Source: Calamus simplicifolius
Taxonomy: Eukaryota; Streptophyta; Magnoliopsida; Arecales; Arecaceae
Reading direction: 5' to 3'
Length of the DNA: 64,000 nt
NCBI GenBank assembly: GCA_900491605.1
Contig: UESW01005049.1
Coordinates: forward strand, 186,001 to 250,000
Shown: piece after piece, positions 1-10,799 of the stretch
Layout of the letters: each line of letters starts with the position of its first letter
How positions within the stretch are numbered: the stretch's first letter is position 1
Translations under genes and position numbers: made by a program
The notes under the pieces: model-generated
Seen by the model: the letters and a program-made list of their open reading frames with translations, nothing else
What the model was told of the DNA's origin: nothing
The model's database searches: none

Positions 1-894
1 AGAGAACAAGCTAGCATGCATGATTTGCAGCATAGCCATAAATAACCATCAAACCTTATTCCAACAGGTTGGGATTGGCTTTATTAATGCTTATTTATTA
101 ATCACTAAACACAATTCGTTTTATATGCAACTAGAATTACACTATAGGTTATGTTTCTATGTCAGAAATAAATTAGCCTGTGAATAACTGTCTGAAAAAT
201 GTGATCCAAATCAAGCTCTTTTTAGTGTATATAGCTACAGGACAACAGAAATTTTAGATGCCTCTATGATGCTGGGTGATAAAGGGCATGGAGCTTTGAA
301 GTGGTTGTGTTAACACATTTTCTGCAATGTGGTGTATATTATTTGCAGTATATTCAATATTGCCATTATAGTCTGATCAGAGCATAAAAGCTTATGGTTC
401 AAGTAATTTAAACAAGTAGTTCTTCTTTTTACGAGGCGTCTTGTACTTACTATAATGCCACCATACTTGTTAGCAAGCAGTAGTTGCCCACTGTTAATTA
501 GTTTGGGTTTTGTGGGCTTTAGCCAGGTCGTCAAGATCCTTTTGTAAAACTGGAACTATGATAAGAAGTGTTTCTTGTCAACATGCTTCTAGCTGCTTTT
601 CAAGTACTGAAATCCTGCTTTGACTCTTTCATTAAATATTTTCACGTCACAAAGTCCATGAAATATCAAACATTTTGTTTCATGTAAAATTGGATATTAG
701 ACTGAGCATCAAATGCTCTAATGGCAAAATTTTATGTATATTGTTTTTGTTTAACCTAGTTGATGTCACAAGACATTGTTTTTAATTTCCTTGTCATATA
801 TACGATGACAAATTTTCCGGGTTCTAATCACTTTATTATGTTTGATTGGTTGTTCACGCACTTATTTCTTCTTTTTTTAACATATATACTGCAG
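1..894. other. gene-free stretch, probably intron of a gene ending at 978
   Basis: I see no coding signal here. Short open frames are not supported by composition. The last 35 bases form a pyrimidine-rich tract ending in CAG, as expected at the 3' end of an intron, so at least part of this stretch is probably the last intron of the gene whose end follows. The rest cannot be assigned. Confidence 0.4.
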
Positions 895-978
895 GAGAAA
901 GCATATAACGAAAGTCAGAAGTACAAAGAAGGGAAATACATCCTGGAGAAAGCTCGGATGTGGAAGGAGGGCTGGTGA
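895..978 (+). CDS. candidate last exon of an unidentified plant gene
   Basis: A 27-codon open segment ends in TGA at 976-978. It is preceded by a good splice acceptor: a T-rich tract followed by CTGCAG. The encoded tail is strongly charged and helical in character (many K and E, with aromatic residues at Y and W) and ends in Gly-Trp, which looks like a real protein C-terminus rather than noise. I do not recognise the family. The rest of the gene would lie to the left of the window. If real, the sequence after 978 is 3' UTR; AATAAA-like A-rich sequence appears around 1143. A pseudogene exon or a chance open frame remains possible. Confidence 0.4.
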   Translation, partial: EKAYNESQKYKEGKYILEKARMWKEGW

Positions 979-2122
979 TGTATGAACGAGCTGGGTTAGA
1001 TGAACGAACCTAGTTGCGTATCTAGCTAGCTAGCAGCTAGCTATGTAGTGCATCCTGGCTGGTACTGTGAAAAATGATTATCTTGGAAGTGATCAATATA
1101 TAGGTTAGGATGTCAAACTCAAAACATTCTTGCTGGGCTATGAAATAAAAAAACATATGTTGGTTTTACTTAGTTGTCGTCGTCTTTGTTCATCTGGTAG
1201 GCTTGACCATTCCTGGACTGGAGTTTCATGTGATGTTCAGTGTGGATAATTATTTCTCAAGTGACACGATCATATTGCTTTCTCAGATAGCATCTTTGGA
1301 TGATAATAATTTATTCTTTTCTGCCGGAAACGTGTTTAAAGCCATAGTTTGCAGGACTTGATATTTTGTTCTCAAGTGACATTACATTGTTCCCTTATAC
1401 TTTTGATCATCTGGGTTGGCGTTAGTGTTAGTGACCATGTGCGCGCTTTAGGGAACGGGCCTGATCTAGCTAGTATCTATATTTTGAATTAGGACGGGTG
1501 TATCTCTCAATCCAACCCAACCCATATATCAAGCTTGAATCCAATTTGACTTGATTATAAATCTTTTTTTTTTCATTCTAATTATTTTTTCATTTTATTC
1601 AATAAACTCTATTTTTATTTAATTATATTAAATTATTTACATGCCATTTCTTATTTTGATGATTTTATTTATTTATAATGTTTTAACTATATTAATATAT
1701 ATATATTAAAATTATATTTATAAATTAAAGAATAATTAATTAATTAATTAGGTGGAATTAGAAGTTTTTGGTTAAAAATTAAATTAATATTTTTTTTAAA
1801 TTGTTTATATTTAACTATTAATTATTAGATTTTTAGTTACAAAATAATAGCTAAGTGCTTCACTAAAATGTAAATCCAATCTAATCTTAACTCAAACTCG
1901 AATATTTTATATTGGATCGGGGTTGTACATGATCTCTAAATAATTTATTAGATTTTTTTATTGACCCATTTTGAGTAATCTGACTTAATTATCAAATTGG
2001 ATGGGTTTGGATCCAAAATTAATAACTAAAAATGAAATTGAATTAGGTTGGGTCACGCTTCGCCCGAACTATTTGCAACTTCTACTGTATCCGACTGAAA
2101 TGCGCTCAATATCTTCTTCCCT
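979..2122. other. gene-free, AT-rich intergenic sequence
   Basis: After a possible 3' UTR this is increasingly AT-rich (1560-1990) with no coding or RNA signal. It ends exactly at the 8-bp target duplication of the hAT element. Confidence 0.6.
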
Positions 2123-2130
2123 ATCGCAAG

Positions 2131-2154
2131 TAGGCATGGGCACTGGGCCGTGCC
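2131..2154 (+). repeat. left terminal inverted repeat of the hAT element
   Basis: This 24-bp end matches the reverse complement of 4783-4806 at 21 positions; only positions 4-6 differ. It directly follows the target duplication. Confidence 0.88.
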
Positions 2155-2500
2155 ATGCCAGGCACGGCCCAGGCCCGTCGTGCTAGAAAAATTATCGTGC
2201 CATGCTTGGCACGGTTCATTAACAAATGGGCCATGCCTGGCACGGCCCAGGCCTGTCGTGCCAGAAAAATTACCGTGCCGTGCCTGGCACGGTTCATTAA
2301 CAAATGGGCCGTGCATGGCACGGCCCTGCTGGGCCGTGCCAGAAGGGCCGTTTTGTGGGCCGTGCCATGGCACGGCCCAGCAACGGCCCTGCTGGGCCAT
2401 GCCAGAACGGCCTTGCTGGGCCATTTTATAGGCCATGCCAAGGGCCGTGCCATAGCACGGCTGGTGCCAGGAGCATACTGTGCACCTAGGCACCAGCCAG
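2150..2500. repeat. GC-rich subterminal palindromic repeats (left)
   Basis: Repeated motifs of the type GGCACGGCCC/GGGCCGTGCC occur in both orientations, some separated by a ca. 65-70-bp unit containing GTGCCAGAAAAATTACCGTG. Similar sequence lies near the other end (4525-4790). Clustered subterminal motifs are where hAT transposases typically bind, so these are plausible binding sites. They could also fold as hairpins. Confidence 0.75.
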
Positions 2501-4315
2501 CTGATCGAAGCCATGATCCTGATCGGCGATGATGGATCCGACGATTGCGACCGATCCAAGCCATGATCCCGATCGATGATGATCGATTAGATCGTTGCGA
2601 TCAATCCGATCGGAGACAATCCGACGGTTGCGATTGATCCAAGCCATGATCCCGATCAGGATGATCGATCCGATGGTTGCAATCCATCCAATCGGAGACG
2701 ATCCGACGGTTGCGATCGATCCAAGCCATGATCCCGATCGGCGATGATCAATCCAACAGTTGCGATCCATCTGATCGAAGACGATCTGATAGTTACGATC
2801 GATACAAGCCATGATCCCGATCGACAATGATCGATCGGACTGTTGCGATCAATCCGATCGGAGACGATCCGTTGTCTGCGATTAATCCAAGCCATGATCA
2901 TGATCGGCGATGATCAATCCGACGGTTGCGATCCATCTGATCGGAGATGATCCGACGTCTGCGATCGATCCAAGCCATGATCCCGATCGGCGATGATCAA
3001 TCCGACGGTTGCGATCCATCCGATCGAAGATGATTCGACGTCTGGATCGATCCAAGCCATGATTTCGGTCGGCGATGATCAATCCGACGGTTGCGATCAA
3101 TCTGATCGGAGACAATACGATGGTTGCGATCGATCCAAGCCATGATCTCGATCGGTGATGATCAATCCAACAGTTGTGATCCATCCGATCGGAGACGATC
3201 CGATGGTTGCGACCGATCCAAGCCATGATCCTGATCGACAATGATCGATCGGACTATTGCGATCCATCTGATCGAAGATGATCCGATGTCTGCGATCGAC
3301 CAAGCCATGATCCCAATCAGGGATAATCGATCCGACGGTTGCGATCGATCCGATTGGAGACGATCTGACGATTGCGATCGATCCATGCCATGATCCTGAT
3401 CGGCGATGATCGATCCGACGAATGCGATCCATTCGATCGGTGACGATCCGACGGTTGCGATTGATCCAAGCCATGATCCCGATTGGCGATGATCGATCTG
3501 ATCAGAGACGATCCGACGGTTGCGATCGATCCATGCCATGATCCTGATCGACAATGATCGATCGGACTATTGCGATCCATCTGATCGGAGATGATCCGAT
3601 GTCTGCGATCGACCAAACCATGATCCCAATCAGGGATGATCGATCCAACGGTTGCGATCGATCCGATTGGAGATGATATGACGGTTGCGATCGATCCATG
3701 CCATGATCCTGATCGGCGATGATCGATCCGATGGTTGCGATCCATTCGATCGGTGACGATCCGACGGTTGCGATTGATCCAAGCCATGATCCCGATCGGC
3801 GATGATCGATCTGATCAGAGACGATCCGACGGTTGCGATCGATCCATGCCATGATCCTGATCTGCTATTATCGATCGAACGGTTGTGATCTATCCAATCG
3901 GAGACGATCCGACGATTGCGATCGATCCAAGCTATGATCCCGATCAGCGATGATCGATCGGACCATTGTGATCAATCTGATCGGAGACGATCCGATGTCT
4001 TCGATCGATCCAAGCCATGATCCCGATCGGCGATGATCAATCCGACGGTTGCGATCAATCCAAGCCATGATCCCGATTGGTGATGATCGATCGAACCGTT
4101 GTGATCGATCCTATCGGAGACGATCCGACGGTTGCGATCGATTTAAGCCATGATCCCGATCGGAGATGATCAATCCAACGATTGCGATCTATCCCATCGA
4201 AGACGATCCGATAGTTGCGATCGATCCAAGCCATGATCCCGATCGGCGATGATCGATCCGACGGTTGCGATCCATCCGATCGGAGATGATCCGATGGTTG
4301 CGATCTTTCTATTTT
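2500..4315. repeat. 83-bp minisatellite array inside the hAT element
   Basis: The phrase AAGCCATGATCC recurs at about 2507, 2557, 2641, 2723, 2806, 2889, 2972, 3054, 3137, 3220, 3302 and onward to 4228, almost always 82-84 bp apart. There are about 22 units. Each 83-bp unit is itself a 33-bp plus a 50-bp part sharing the phrase ATCCGACGGTTGCGATC. Units of 50 bp (2507-2557, 4012-4062) have lost exactly the 33-bp part, and two 65-bp units have lost 18 bp. The array is very rich in GATC and CGATCG. Long open frames on the minus strand are a by-product of the periodic sequence. Confidence 0.9.
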
Positions 4316-4524
4316 TTTCTTCTTACTTATTATATTATGTTCTAGAGGTCAGGCCTAGCCCCCCTCCCTTCTGTACCATTTTAATTTTAAATTAATAAAC
4401 TGGTAGGGGTCTGTGCCAAACCCCCCACCATTATGGTGGCTTATATTAATAAAATTTCTTTATTCCTAATAATTTTTTAATTTATTAAAAAAATATTTTT
4501 TTATAAATTTTTTATTTGAGCTGT

Positions 4525-4790
4525 TCATGGGCCAGGCCCCAGGTGGGCCGTGCCTGGCATGGCCCACCTGGGCCGGCACGGCTCAGGCCCACCTGGGCCG
4601 TGCCGGCACGGCACGACGGGCCGGTCCAGGCCCGTCATGGGCCGTGCCGTGCTGGGTCAACAGAAAAAATTTCTGAGCCCGGTATGGCCCGGTAAACTGG
4701 GCCGTGCCGGCATGGCCCGGTACTGTAGCAGTGCCGGGCCGTGCCTGGCATGGCCCATCAGGGCCTGGGCCGTGCCATGGGCGGCACGGC
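4525..4790. repeat. GC-rich subterminal palindromic repeats (right)
   Basis: Many copies of GGGCCGTGCC and its complement, matching the left subterminal block. They are separated from the minisatellite by 200 bp of AT-rich sequence. Confidence 0.72.
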
Positions 4791-4806
4791 CCAGTGCCCA
4801 CCTCTA
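4783..4806 (-). repeat. right terminal inverted repeat of the hAT element
   Basis: Partner of 2131-2154. It is followed at once by the second ATCGCAAG copy at 4807-4814. Confidence 0.88.
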
Positions 4807-4954
4807 ATCGCAAGCGTCGCAACCAGATTGTTAGTTAGCCAAAAGATTTCTAATACTGCTTGGAATTCTATTCCAGTCCGTCTTGCACCTACAATATTTT
4901 GACTCATCTCTTCCATATTGATGGAAAGACGAGGTTCCATCCGTCCCCTGCAAT

Positions 4955-4956
<2 letters not shown>

Positions 4957-5019
<63 letters not shown>
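4957..5019. repeat. (TA)n microsatellite
   Basis: About 31 uninterrupted TA dinucleotides. Confidence 0.97.
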
Positions 5020-5021
<2 letters not shown>

Positions 5022-6142
5022 TCAGCCTTAGAATAGGATGGAACCGGCCCCGTATCAAGTCAATTGGTCCTCAGTACCATGCTTAGGGATGGCACGATAA
5101 CAACCACCAGTTTAAGAGGAAAAAGATTCCAGCAATGATCTAGTATCCAAAATTCTTGTTGATTGGATATGAAATTGGCCACACGGTATTATCTAATCCA
5201 TTCTCTATATTCCATAGAAACAGTTTTTGTGGATGAGTGTGTTATAGGTCGCACACACCGCACCTGATGATTGGTGTATACATTATAGGCATGAAAAGTA
5301 TCGGACATAGAACTCCTGCTGCACCATACTCAGTGCAGCAAAACTTTTCTTGTTCGTTAAGACCCATGGCTTGGTCAGCCTAGTTTGAGCCAGCATAGGC
5401 TAGGCCAATGGCCTGCGGCTTATTGATACGGCACATAAGCTCCACCAGGTTGGCATAGGTGTAGGATATGATACGATTCAACAAAAAAAAAAAAAAAGTC
5501 TTTATACATCAAGTACGGTATAGATGATACGCATCGTGCCCAGTAATTAGCGCATGCACATGTACTAAGAGCAAAAAATATCTTTTTACTTTTGGTATGG
5601 CACACATACGCCTATCAAGCCATGCAGTAGAAATTGTACCACATATCATGCAGTAAAATTTTTCCTATAACCCAGCATGCGATATGCTATCTGTGATTCA
5701 TTTATATATTTTAATATTTTTACCCTATCTGTAACTTTCATTAGCAGTTAACTTAAGGACATTCTAGCTCGCCTCTTTATTAAAAATAAAAAAAATTATT
5801 CTTTTTAATAATAAAAATAATGCATTATTAATTATTACTTAAAAAATTTATTTATTTATTATTATTTATGATACCAGCAAATTTACTTTTAATATAGAAG
5901 GCTGAGTATTTGATAATAAAATGAAAGAAGTCAACTGAAGGGAAGATCTTAATTTGGTTAAAGGACTAGTACAATATAGAGAACAAATATAAGGCTAGAT
6001 AAATGATAAAAATGAAAACTCCTCTCCAAGCAATTTGAAGACAATTAAAAAACCTGAAATGAAAATGGACCTGAGATAGAAAAAAAAGAGTGACAATAAA
6101 GAAGAAAAAATCGAGCAAACGATTGAAATGATATCACCAAAT

Positions 6143-6173
<31 letters not shown>

Positions 6174-6328
6174 ATAAAATTATTTTTAAGAAATAGAGAG
6201 ATAAAAATAAAAAATTATTTGACCTGCTAAGTTTGGACTGTATTAGATGAACACAAAGGTTAGGATTCCACTTCAAACGATTAGAACATCGGTGACAAAA
6301 AAAAAAAGAGAGAGAGAATGACTATAGG
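5020..6328. other. gene-free intergenic sequence
   Basis: No coding or RNA feature is supported. It contains scattered A/T homopolymers and a short (AT)n tract near 6144-6168. Confidence 0.6.
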
Positions 6329-7345
6329 CTGCGTTTGGAAGTCAAAAGTTATTCTAAGAATAGGGATACGAATTCCGTAGGAATAGCTTATTCCTTTTAT
6401 TATTCTAGATTTCTGTTTGGATGAAAATTGGTATTCCATGTTAGCAGTGTTATTCCAAATGATGTTTGGATGATATGGGAATAGCATGTATTCCAGTAGG
6501 AATAGAAGAATTTTTCTGAAATTCCAAAGATACCCCTTCCAATAAAATGGTTTATCATTTTTATTTTTTAAATGACATAATAAATTATTATTTATTAATA
6601 ATAAGGTATAAATTATTTTTAATAAAATAATATAAGAACTACTTAATAAATTATTTTATTATAAAGAAAAAAAATAACATACTTATTTATTATTTTCTAT
6701 TAATAAATTTATTTAATTTTAAATTATATATAAATTTTATTTAATTTAATTGAATAAATTATTATTTATTAAGAAATAAGGTAATAATTAATTATTATTA
6801 TAGCATAATATAAGAACATACTTAAAATTATTTTATATTAATAAAGAAAAAAATAACATACTTAATTATTATTTTATATTAATAAATTTTTTAATTTTAA
6901 ATTATTATAAATAAATTTATTTAATTAATTTAATTGAATAATTATTATTATTAATAAATAAGGTAATAATTAATTATTTAATAAAATAATAAGAACATAC
7001 TTAATAAATTTATTTCATTTTAAATTATATTATAAATAAATTTATTTATTTTAAATTATTATAAATAAATTTATTTAATTTATTTAAATGACATTATAAA
7101 TAAATTTATTTAATATATTAATTTAATGCCATCGGTGCCCCTGGAGTAGCTACAGTAGGAATATGAGCTATTCCATCCAGTACCATGAATAAGAAATTGG
7201 AATAAGAAGGGTTGACTGAAATAACTAATTTAGTAGGGCCCACACACCTTTTTTCTTCTGTTTGGGGGGGAAAATGGGAATAAAGGCCTATTCCAGGCCT
7301 ATAAAGAATAGAACGAAAAGAATTAAGCAACCAACGCCGGTGCAA
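6329..7345. repeat. AT-rich degenerate element with ~175-bp direct repeats, possible MITE
   Basis: The left edge reads GGCTGCGTTTGG, a motif common at the ends of plant PIF/Harbinger- and hAT-type MITEs. Near the right edge CCAACGCC is a partial inverted match. Between them, motifs such as GGAATAGC/GCTATTCC appear inverted near both ends (about 6380 and 7165), and a unit containing AATAAGGTAATAATTAATTA recurs near 6600, 6775 and 6955. No target duplication could be defined, so the boundaries and class are uncertain. Confidence 0.35.
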
Positions 7346-7589
7346 CCATGATGATAAGCCACAAATAAAATACATATATTAATTTTATTTAAATTAATTT
7401 CTATTAAATTGATTTAAAAAAATCAAAAAATTGCCTAGCCGGTTGGCCAAGCCGGCACAGCACAGCTCGGTTTGGTTGGGTTGCAAGCCTAGTGGCAATG
7501 TTGGGTCTCCGTGTCACGAGCTATGTTGGCATGACCCATAATATAAGTCATGCCAAACTGGCATGGCATGATGATCGATTAGGCCGATC
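7346..7589. other. gene-free stretch
   Basis: Short sequence between the AT-rich element and the LINE remnant. It includes some GC-rich, partly palindromic GGCATG motifs (7440-7580), with no assignable feature. Confidence 0.5.
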
Positions 7590-8004
7590 GTTACATGAAC
7601 GGTGTTGGCATGCCCGAACCATTGATATTTCCAGTGGAAGCGCATGTGACCTTCCTTATTTTAGAGGATTTCTTAACAATATTAAGAATAAGCATTCCAG
7701 GTTCCAAAAAAAACCTTGCATTTAGCCTACATGGCCTGAGCCCAAAGAGAGCTGGCCGGCAGCTTAGGCCAAGAGAGCCATACACCGCACCCAAGGCCAC
7801 CCTGAGACCTAAACTAGCATATGGCTTCCCAAAGATTAGAAGCAATCCTCTTCCTACCATAGAAAAGCTCTAAACAAAGATTCCAACACCTATATATAAC
7901 TTTTGTAGGAACAATAACATCAGTTATATGATAATAGGAGTAGAAGCTAGGACTGATGATTGGATAAGGGTCAACCTGCCTACTTGAGAAAGATATATAC
8001 CTCC
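7590..8004 (-). pseudogene. LINE reverse-transcriptase remnant, downstream half
   Basis: On the minus strand just inside 8004, the conceptual translation contains LSQVGRLTLIQS. This is the classic LSxAGRxTLIxSVL block that follows the catalytic part of plant L1-type reverse transcriptase. Further on, a degenerate stretch resembles the next conserved region (GLGLR-like, about 7860-7700). Stops and frameshifts interrupt it. It is the direct continuation of 18991-19790: the two halves were one sequence before the LTR retrotransposon at 8005-18985 inserted and duplicated CCTCC. Confidence 0.72.
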
Positions 8005-8267
8005 TGATGACGCTCGATCGCCCCTCCTTGACGTCGGAAACGGAGGCTCTTCTTCTTCACCGGGTTGCCTGCAAAGAAGTCCCAAGACCGGAGAGGGTTC
8101 TCCGGTGGGACCCTCCGATCCCAAGTTAGTGACAGAGGTCTCAGTAGAGAAGGAGCTCGAGAGAGCTCTTGAGGAGGGAGAGGTCTCCGAAGGATCAGTG
8201 TGTTCCCTTGAGAATTAGGGCATCAAGTGTGTAAAATATGTGTTACCTGGTTCTCGACGTAATTTAC

Positions 8268-8282
8268 CCTTTTATAGGGGAT
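8268..8282 (-). promoter_or_regulatory. LTR TATA box (3' LTR copy)
   Basis: The minus strand reads CCCCTATAAAAGGG. The same motif is at the same place in the other LTR (15768-15783). Confidence 0.7.
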
Positions 8283-8449
8283 GACATTGGCACGATCATA
8301 TGGGTCTGCATCCATCAACCGGCGGGGCCATTGGATTGTCGGATCTGGCGCTGTCGGGCGGCGCGCATCGGCGCTTTCGGGCGGCGCGCGCGGGCGCTGT
8401 CGGGCGGCGCGCGTCAGAGAAGCGGATTCTTGAACCACTGGGGCTGATC

Positions 8450-8830
8450 TGGCGGGAACTGGAGACGCCGGGGCCAAGTCGGGCCGGCCTAGGATGGCCT
8501 TGGCCGACTCGGCGGAACTGGAGACGCCGAGGCCGAGTTGGGCCGGCCTGGGATGGCCCTGGCTGACTCGGCGGAACAGGAGATGCCAGGGCCGAGTCGG
8601 GCCGGCCTGGGATGGCCCTGGCCGACTCGGCGGAACAGGAGATGCCGGGGCCGAGTCGGGCCGGCCTGGGATGGCCTTGGCCAACTCGGCGGAACAGGAG
8701 ACGTCGGGGCCGAGCCGGGCCGGCCTAGGATGGCCTTGGCCGACTCGGCGGAACTGGAGACGCCGGGGCCAAGTCGGACCAGCCTAGGATGGCCTTGGCC
8801 GACTCGGCGGATCTGGAGATGCCGGGGCCG
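8450..8830. repeat. 59-bp tandem repeat in LTR U3
   Basis: About six units with an exact 59-bp period (for example 8461, 8520, 8579), rich in GGCCGAGTCGGGCCGGCCTG. The matching block in the other LTR is 15955-16260. Confidence 0.88.
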
Positions 8831-9460
8831 CCTGGGATGGAAGCGTCGGGGCCGGCTGAGAGGTGCCGGGGCCGACTGGGAAGATGCCGGGGCCGACTTG
8901 CTTAGGGACGCCGGGGGCGGCCGAGAAGGATGCTGGGGCCGCCTGGGATGGAAGCGCCGGGGCCGGCTGAGAGGTGCCGGGGCCGGCTGGGAAGATGCCG
9001 GGGCCGACTTGCTTGGGGACACCGGGGGCGGCCGAGAAGGATGTTGGGGCAGCCTGGGATGGAAGCATCGGGGCCGGCTGAGAAGTGCCGGGGCTGCCTG
9101 GCTTGGAGACGCCATGGCCGGCTGGGAACCGGGGCCATTTGGCTTGGAGACGTAGGGGCCGGCTAGGAGGATGCCGGAGGCCGCCTGTCTTGGAGATGCC
9201 GGGGCCGGCTGAGAAGTGCCGGGGCCGCCTAGCTTGGAGACGCCATGGCCGGCTGGGAACCGGGGCCGCCTGGCTTGGAGACGCCGGGGGCCGGCTAGGA
9301 GGATGCCTGGGGCTGCCTATCTTGGAGATGTCGGGGCCGGCTGAGAAGTGTCGGGGCCGCCTGGCTTGGAGACGCCGTGGCCGGCTAGGAACTGGGGCTG
9401 CCTGGCTTGGAGACGTAGGGGTCGGCCAGGAGGATGTCGGGGGCTGCCTGTCTTGGAGAT
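8819..9460. repeat. 111-bp and ~131-bp tandem repeats in LTR U3
   Basis: CCTGGGATGGAAGC recurs at 8831, 8942 and 9053 (period 111). GCCATGGCCGGCTGGGAACC then recurs at about 9111, 9242 and 9374 (period about 131). The block adjoins the 59-bp array and recurs in the other LTR at about 16270-16890. Confidence 0.82.
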
Positions 9461-10540
9461 GCCGGCCTTGAAGGTGCCGGTCTTGGTGGTGTCGGCTTTT
9501 GGGCCGACTGTCTTGGAGGTGTCGGCCTTTGGGGCCGTCGGTCTTGGAGATGTCGGCCTTCAGGTGTCGGCCTTTGGGGTCGTCGGTCTTGGAGCCGTCG
9601 GTTTTCGGGTGTCGGCCTTTGGGGCCAACGGGTGTCGACCTTTGGGGCCGACGGTCTTAGAGATGTCGGCCTTTGGGGCCGTCGGGTGTCGGCCTTTGGG
9701 GCCGACGGTCCTTGGAGATGTCGGCCTTCAGGTGTCGGCCTTTGGGGCCGACGGGTGTCAGCCCTCGGGGCCATCGGGTGTCGGCCTTTAGGGCCGACGG
9801 TCTTGGAGATGTCGGCCTTTGGGGCCGTCGGGTGTCGGCCTTTGGGGCCGTCGGTCTTCGGGTGTCGGCCTTCGGGTGTCGGTCTTTGGACCGTCGGTCC
9901 TTGGAGATGTTGGCCTTTGGGGCCGTCGGTCCTTGGAGATGTCGGCCGTCGGTCTTTGGGTGTTGGCCTTTGGGGCCGATGGGTGTCGGCCCTCGGGGCC
10001 ATCGGGTGTCGGCCTTTGGGGCCGTCGGTCTTGGAGATGTTGGCCTTTGGGGCTGTCGGGTGTCGGCCCTCGGGTGTCGGCCTTTGGGGCCGTCGGTCTT
10101 TGGAGATGTCGGCCTTCGGGTGTCGGCCTTTGGGGCCGTCGGTCCTTGGAGCCGTTGGTCTTCGGGTGTCGGGCTTTGGGGCCGATGGGTGTCGGCCCTC
10201 AGGGCCGTCGGGTGTCGGCCTTTGGGGCCGACGGTCTTTGGAGATGTCGGCCTTCGGGTGTCGGCCTTTGGGGCCGTCGGGTGTCGGCCATTGGGGCCAT
10301 CGGTCTTCGGGTGTCGGCCTTTGGGGCCGTCGGTCCTTGGAGATGTCGGCCTTCGGGTGTCGGCCTTTGGGGCCGTCGATCCTTGGAGCCGTCGGCCTTC
10401 GGGTGTCGGCCTTTGGGGCCGACGAGTGTCGGCCCTCGGGGCCGTCGAGTGTCGGCCTTTGGGGCCGACGAGTGTCGGCCTTCGGGGCCGACGGTCTTCG
10501 GGTGTCGGCCTTTGGGGCCGACGGTCTTGAAGATGTCGAA
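9460..10540. repeat. GTCGGCCTTTGGGGCCG tandem array in LTR U3
   Basis: Dense, imperfect repetition of GGTGTCGGCCTTTGGGGCCG alternating with GGTCTTGGAGATGTCGGCC. The period keeps most reading frames open on both strands; for example, a 398-codon minus-strand frame spans 9385-10581. These frames are low-complexity (Arg/Pro/Asp repeats) and not evidence of a protein gene. Confidence 0.88.
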
Positions 10541-10580
10541 ATTTTTTTTTTAATCTTTATGGGGTCAACTGGCTCCATCA

Positions 10581-10597
10581 AATGCCCCCCACACTCC
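10581..10597 (-). other. polypurine tract of the Tat-type element
   Basis: The minus strand reads GGAGTGTGGGGGGCATT directly before the 3' LTR, the expected primer site for plus-strand DNA synthesis. Confidence 0.8.
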
Positions 10598-10799
10598 TTG
10601 AGCTTGCGTGCTCTGCACCGGCTAAGCGAAAGGAGTGTAGAACTTTTACCTTGGCATCTGCTCTTTCATCTTACGCTGCCTTGGATGGACGTCTGCGCGC
10701 CTTCTTTGGCTTGCTGAGGGTGGCTAGTAATGCTCTCCCAACGCGGAGTCTGGGAGTCTTTTGAACCCTGGAGGGTGACCTGAGAGCTGAGAGTCGTCA

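Larger units (their letters stand above)
2131..4806. mobile_element. complete non-autonomous hAT-superfamily transposon
   Basis: The element is bounded by a perfect 8-bp direct repeat, ATCGCAAG, at 2123-2130 and 4807-4814. This length is diagnostic of hAT transposition. The two ends are inverted: both read TAG, three variable bases, then the shared core TGGGCACTGGGCCGTGCC, so 21 of 24 positions match. The TA(G)-start ending in GGGCA is typical of plant hAT elements. No transposase is encoded, so it must have been mobilised in trans. The interior has three parts: GC-rich palindromic subterminal repeats on both sides (2150-2500 and 4525-4790) and a central 83-bp minisatellite. About 2.68 kb long. 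The identical target duplication argues for a fairly recent or well-preserved insertion. Confidence 0.88.
8005..10580 (-). repeat. 3' LTR of the Tat-type element (2576 bp)
   Basis: Matches 15506-18985 in order and orientation but is about 900 bp shorter, because its tandem arrays carry fewer units. It is bounded by TG and CA and flanked on the left by the target duplication and on the right (inner side) by the polypurine tract. Nearly all of it is U3 filled by arrays; R and U5 occupy only about 8005-8250. Confidence 0.9.

Noticed and set aside
2500..4315. Regular repeats considered as a CRISPR array
   Set aside because: Plant nuclear context, no unique spacers, whole unit repeats, and the block lies inside a transposon.
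8489..9155. Proline/serine/arginine-rich frames on both strands
   Set aside because: By-products of the 59-bp, 111-bp and 131-bp arrays.
9385..10581. 398-codon minus-strand and 427-codon plus-strand open frames
   Set aside because: Both strands and several frames stay open because the tandem unit lacks stops. The peptides are monotonous repeats, and the region is LTR U3.
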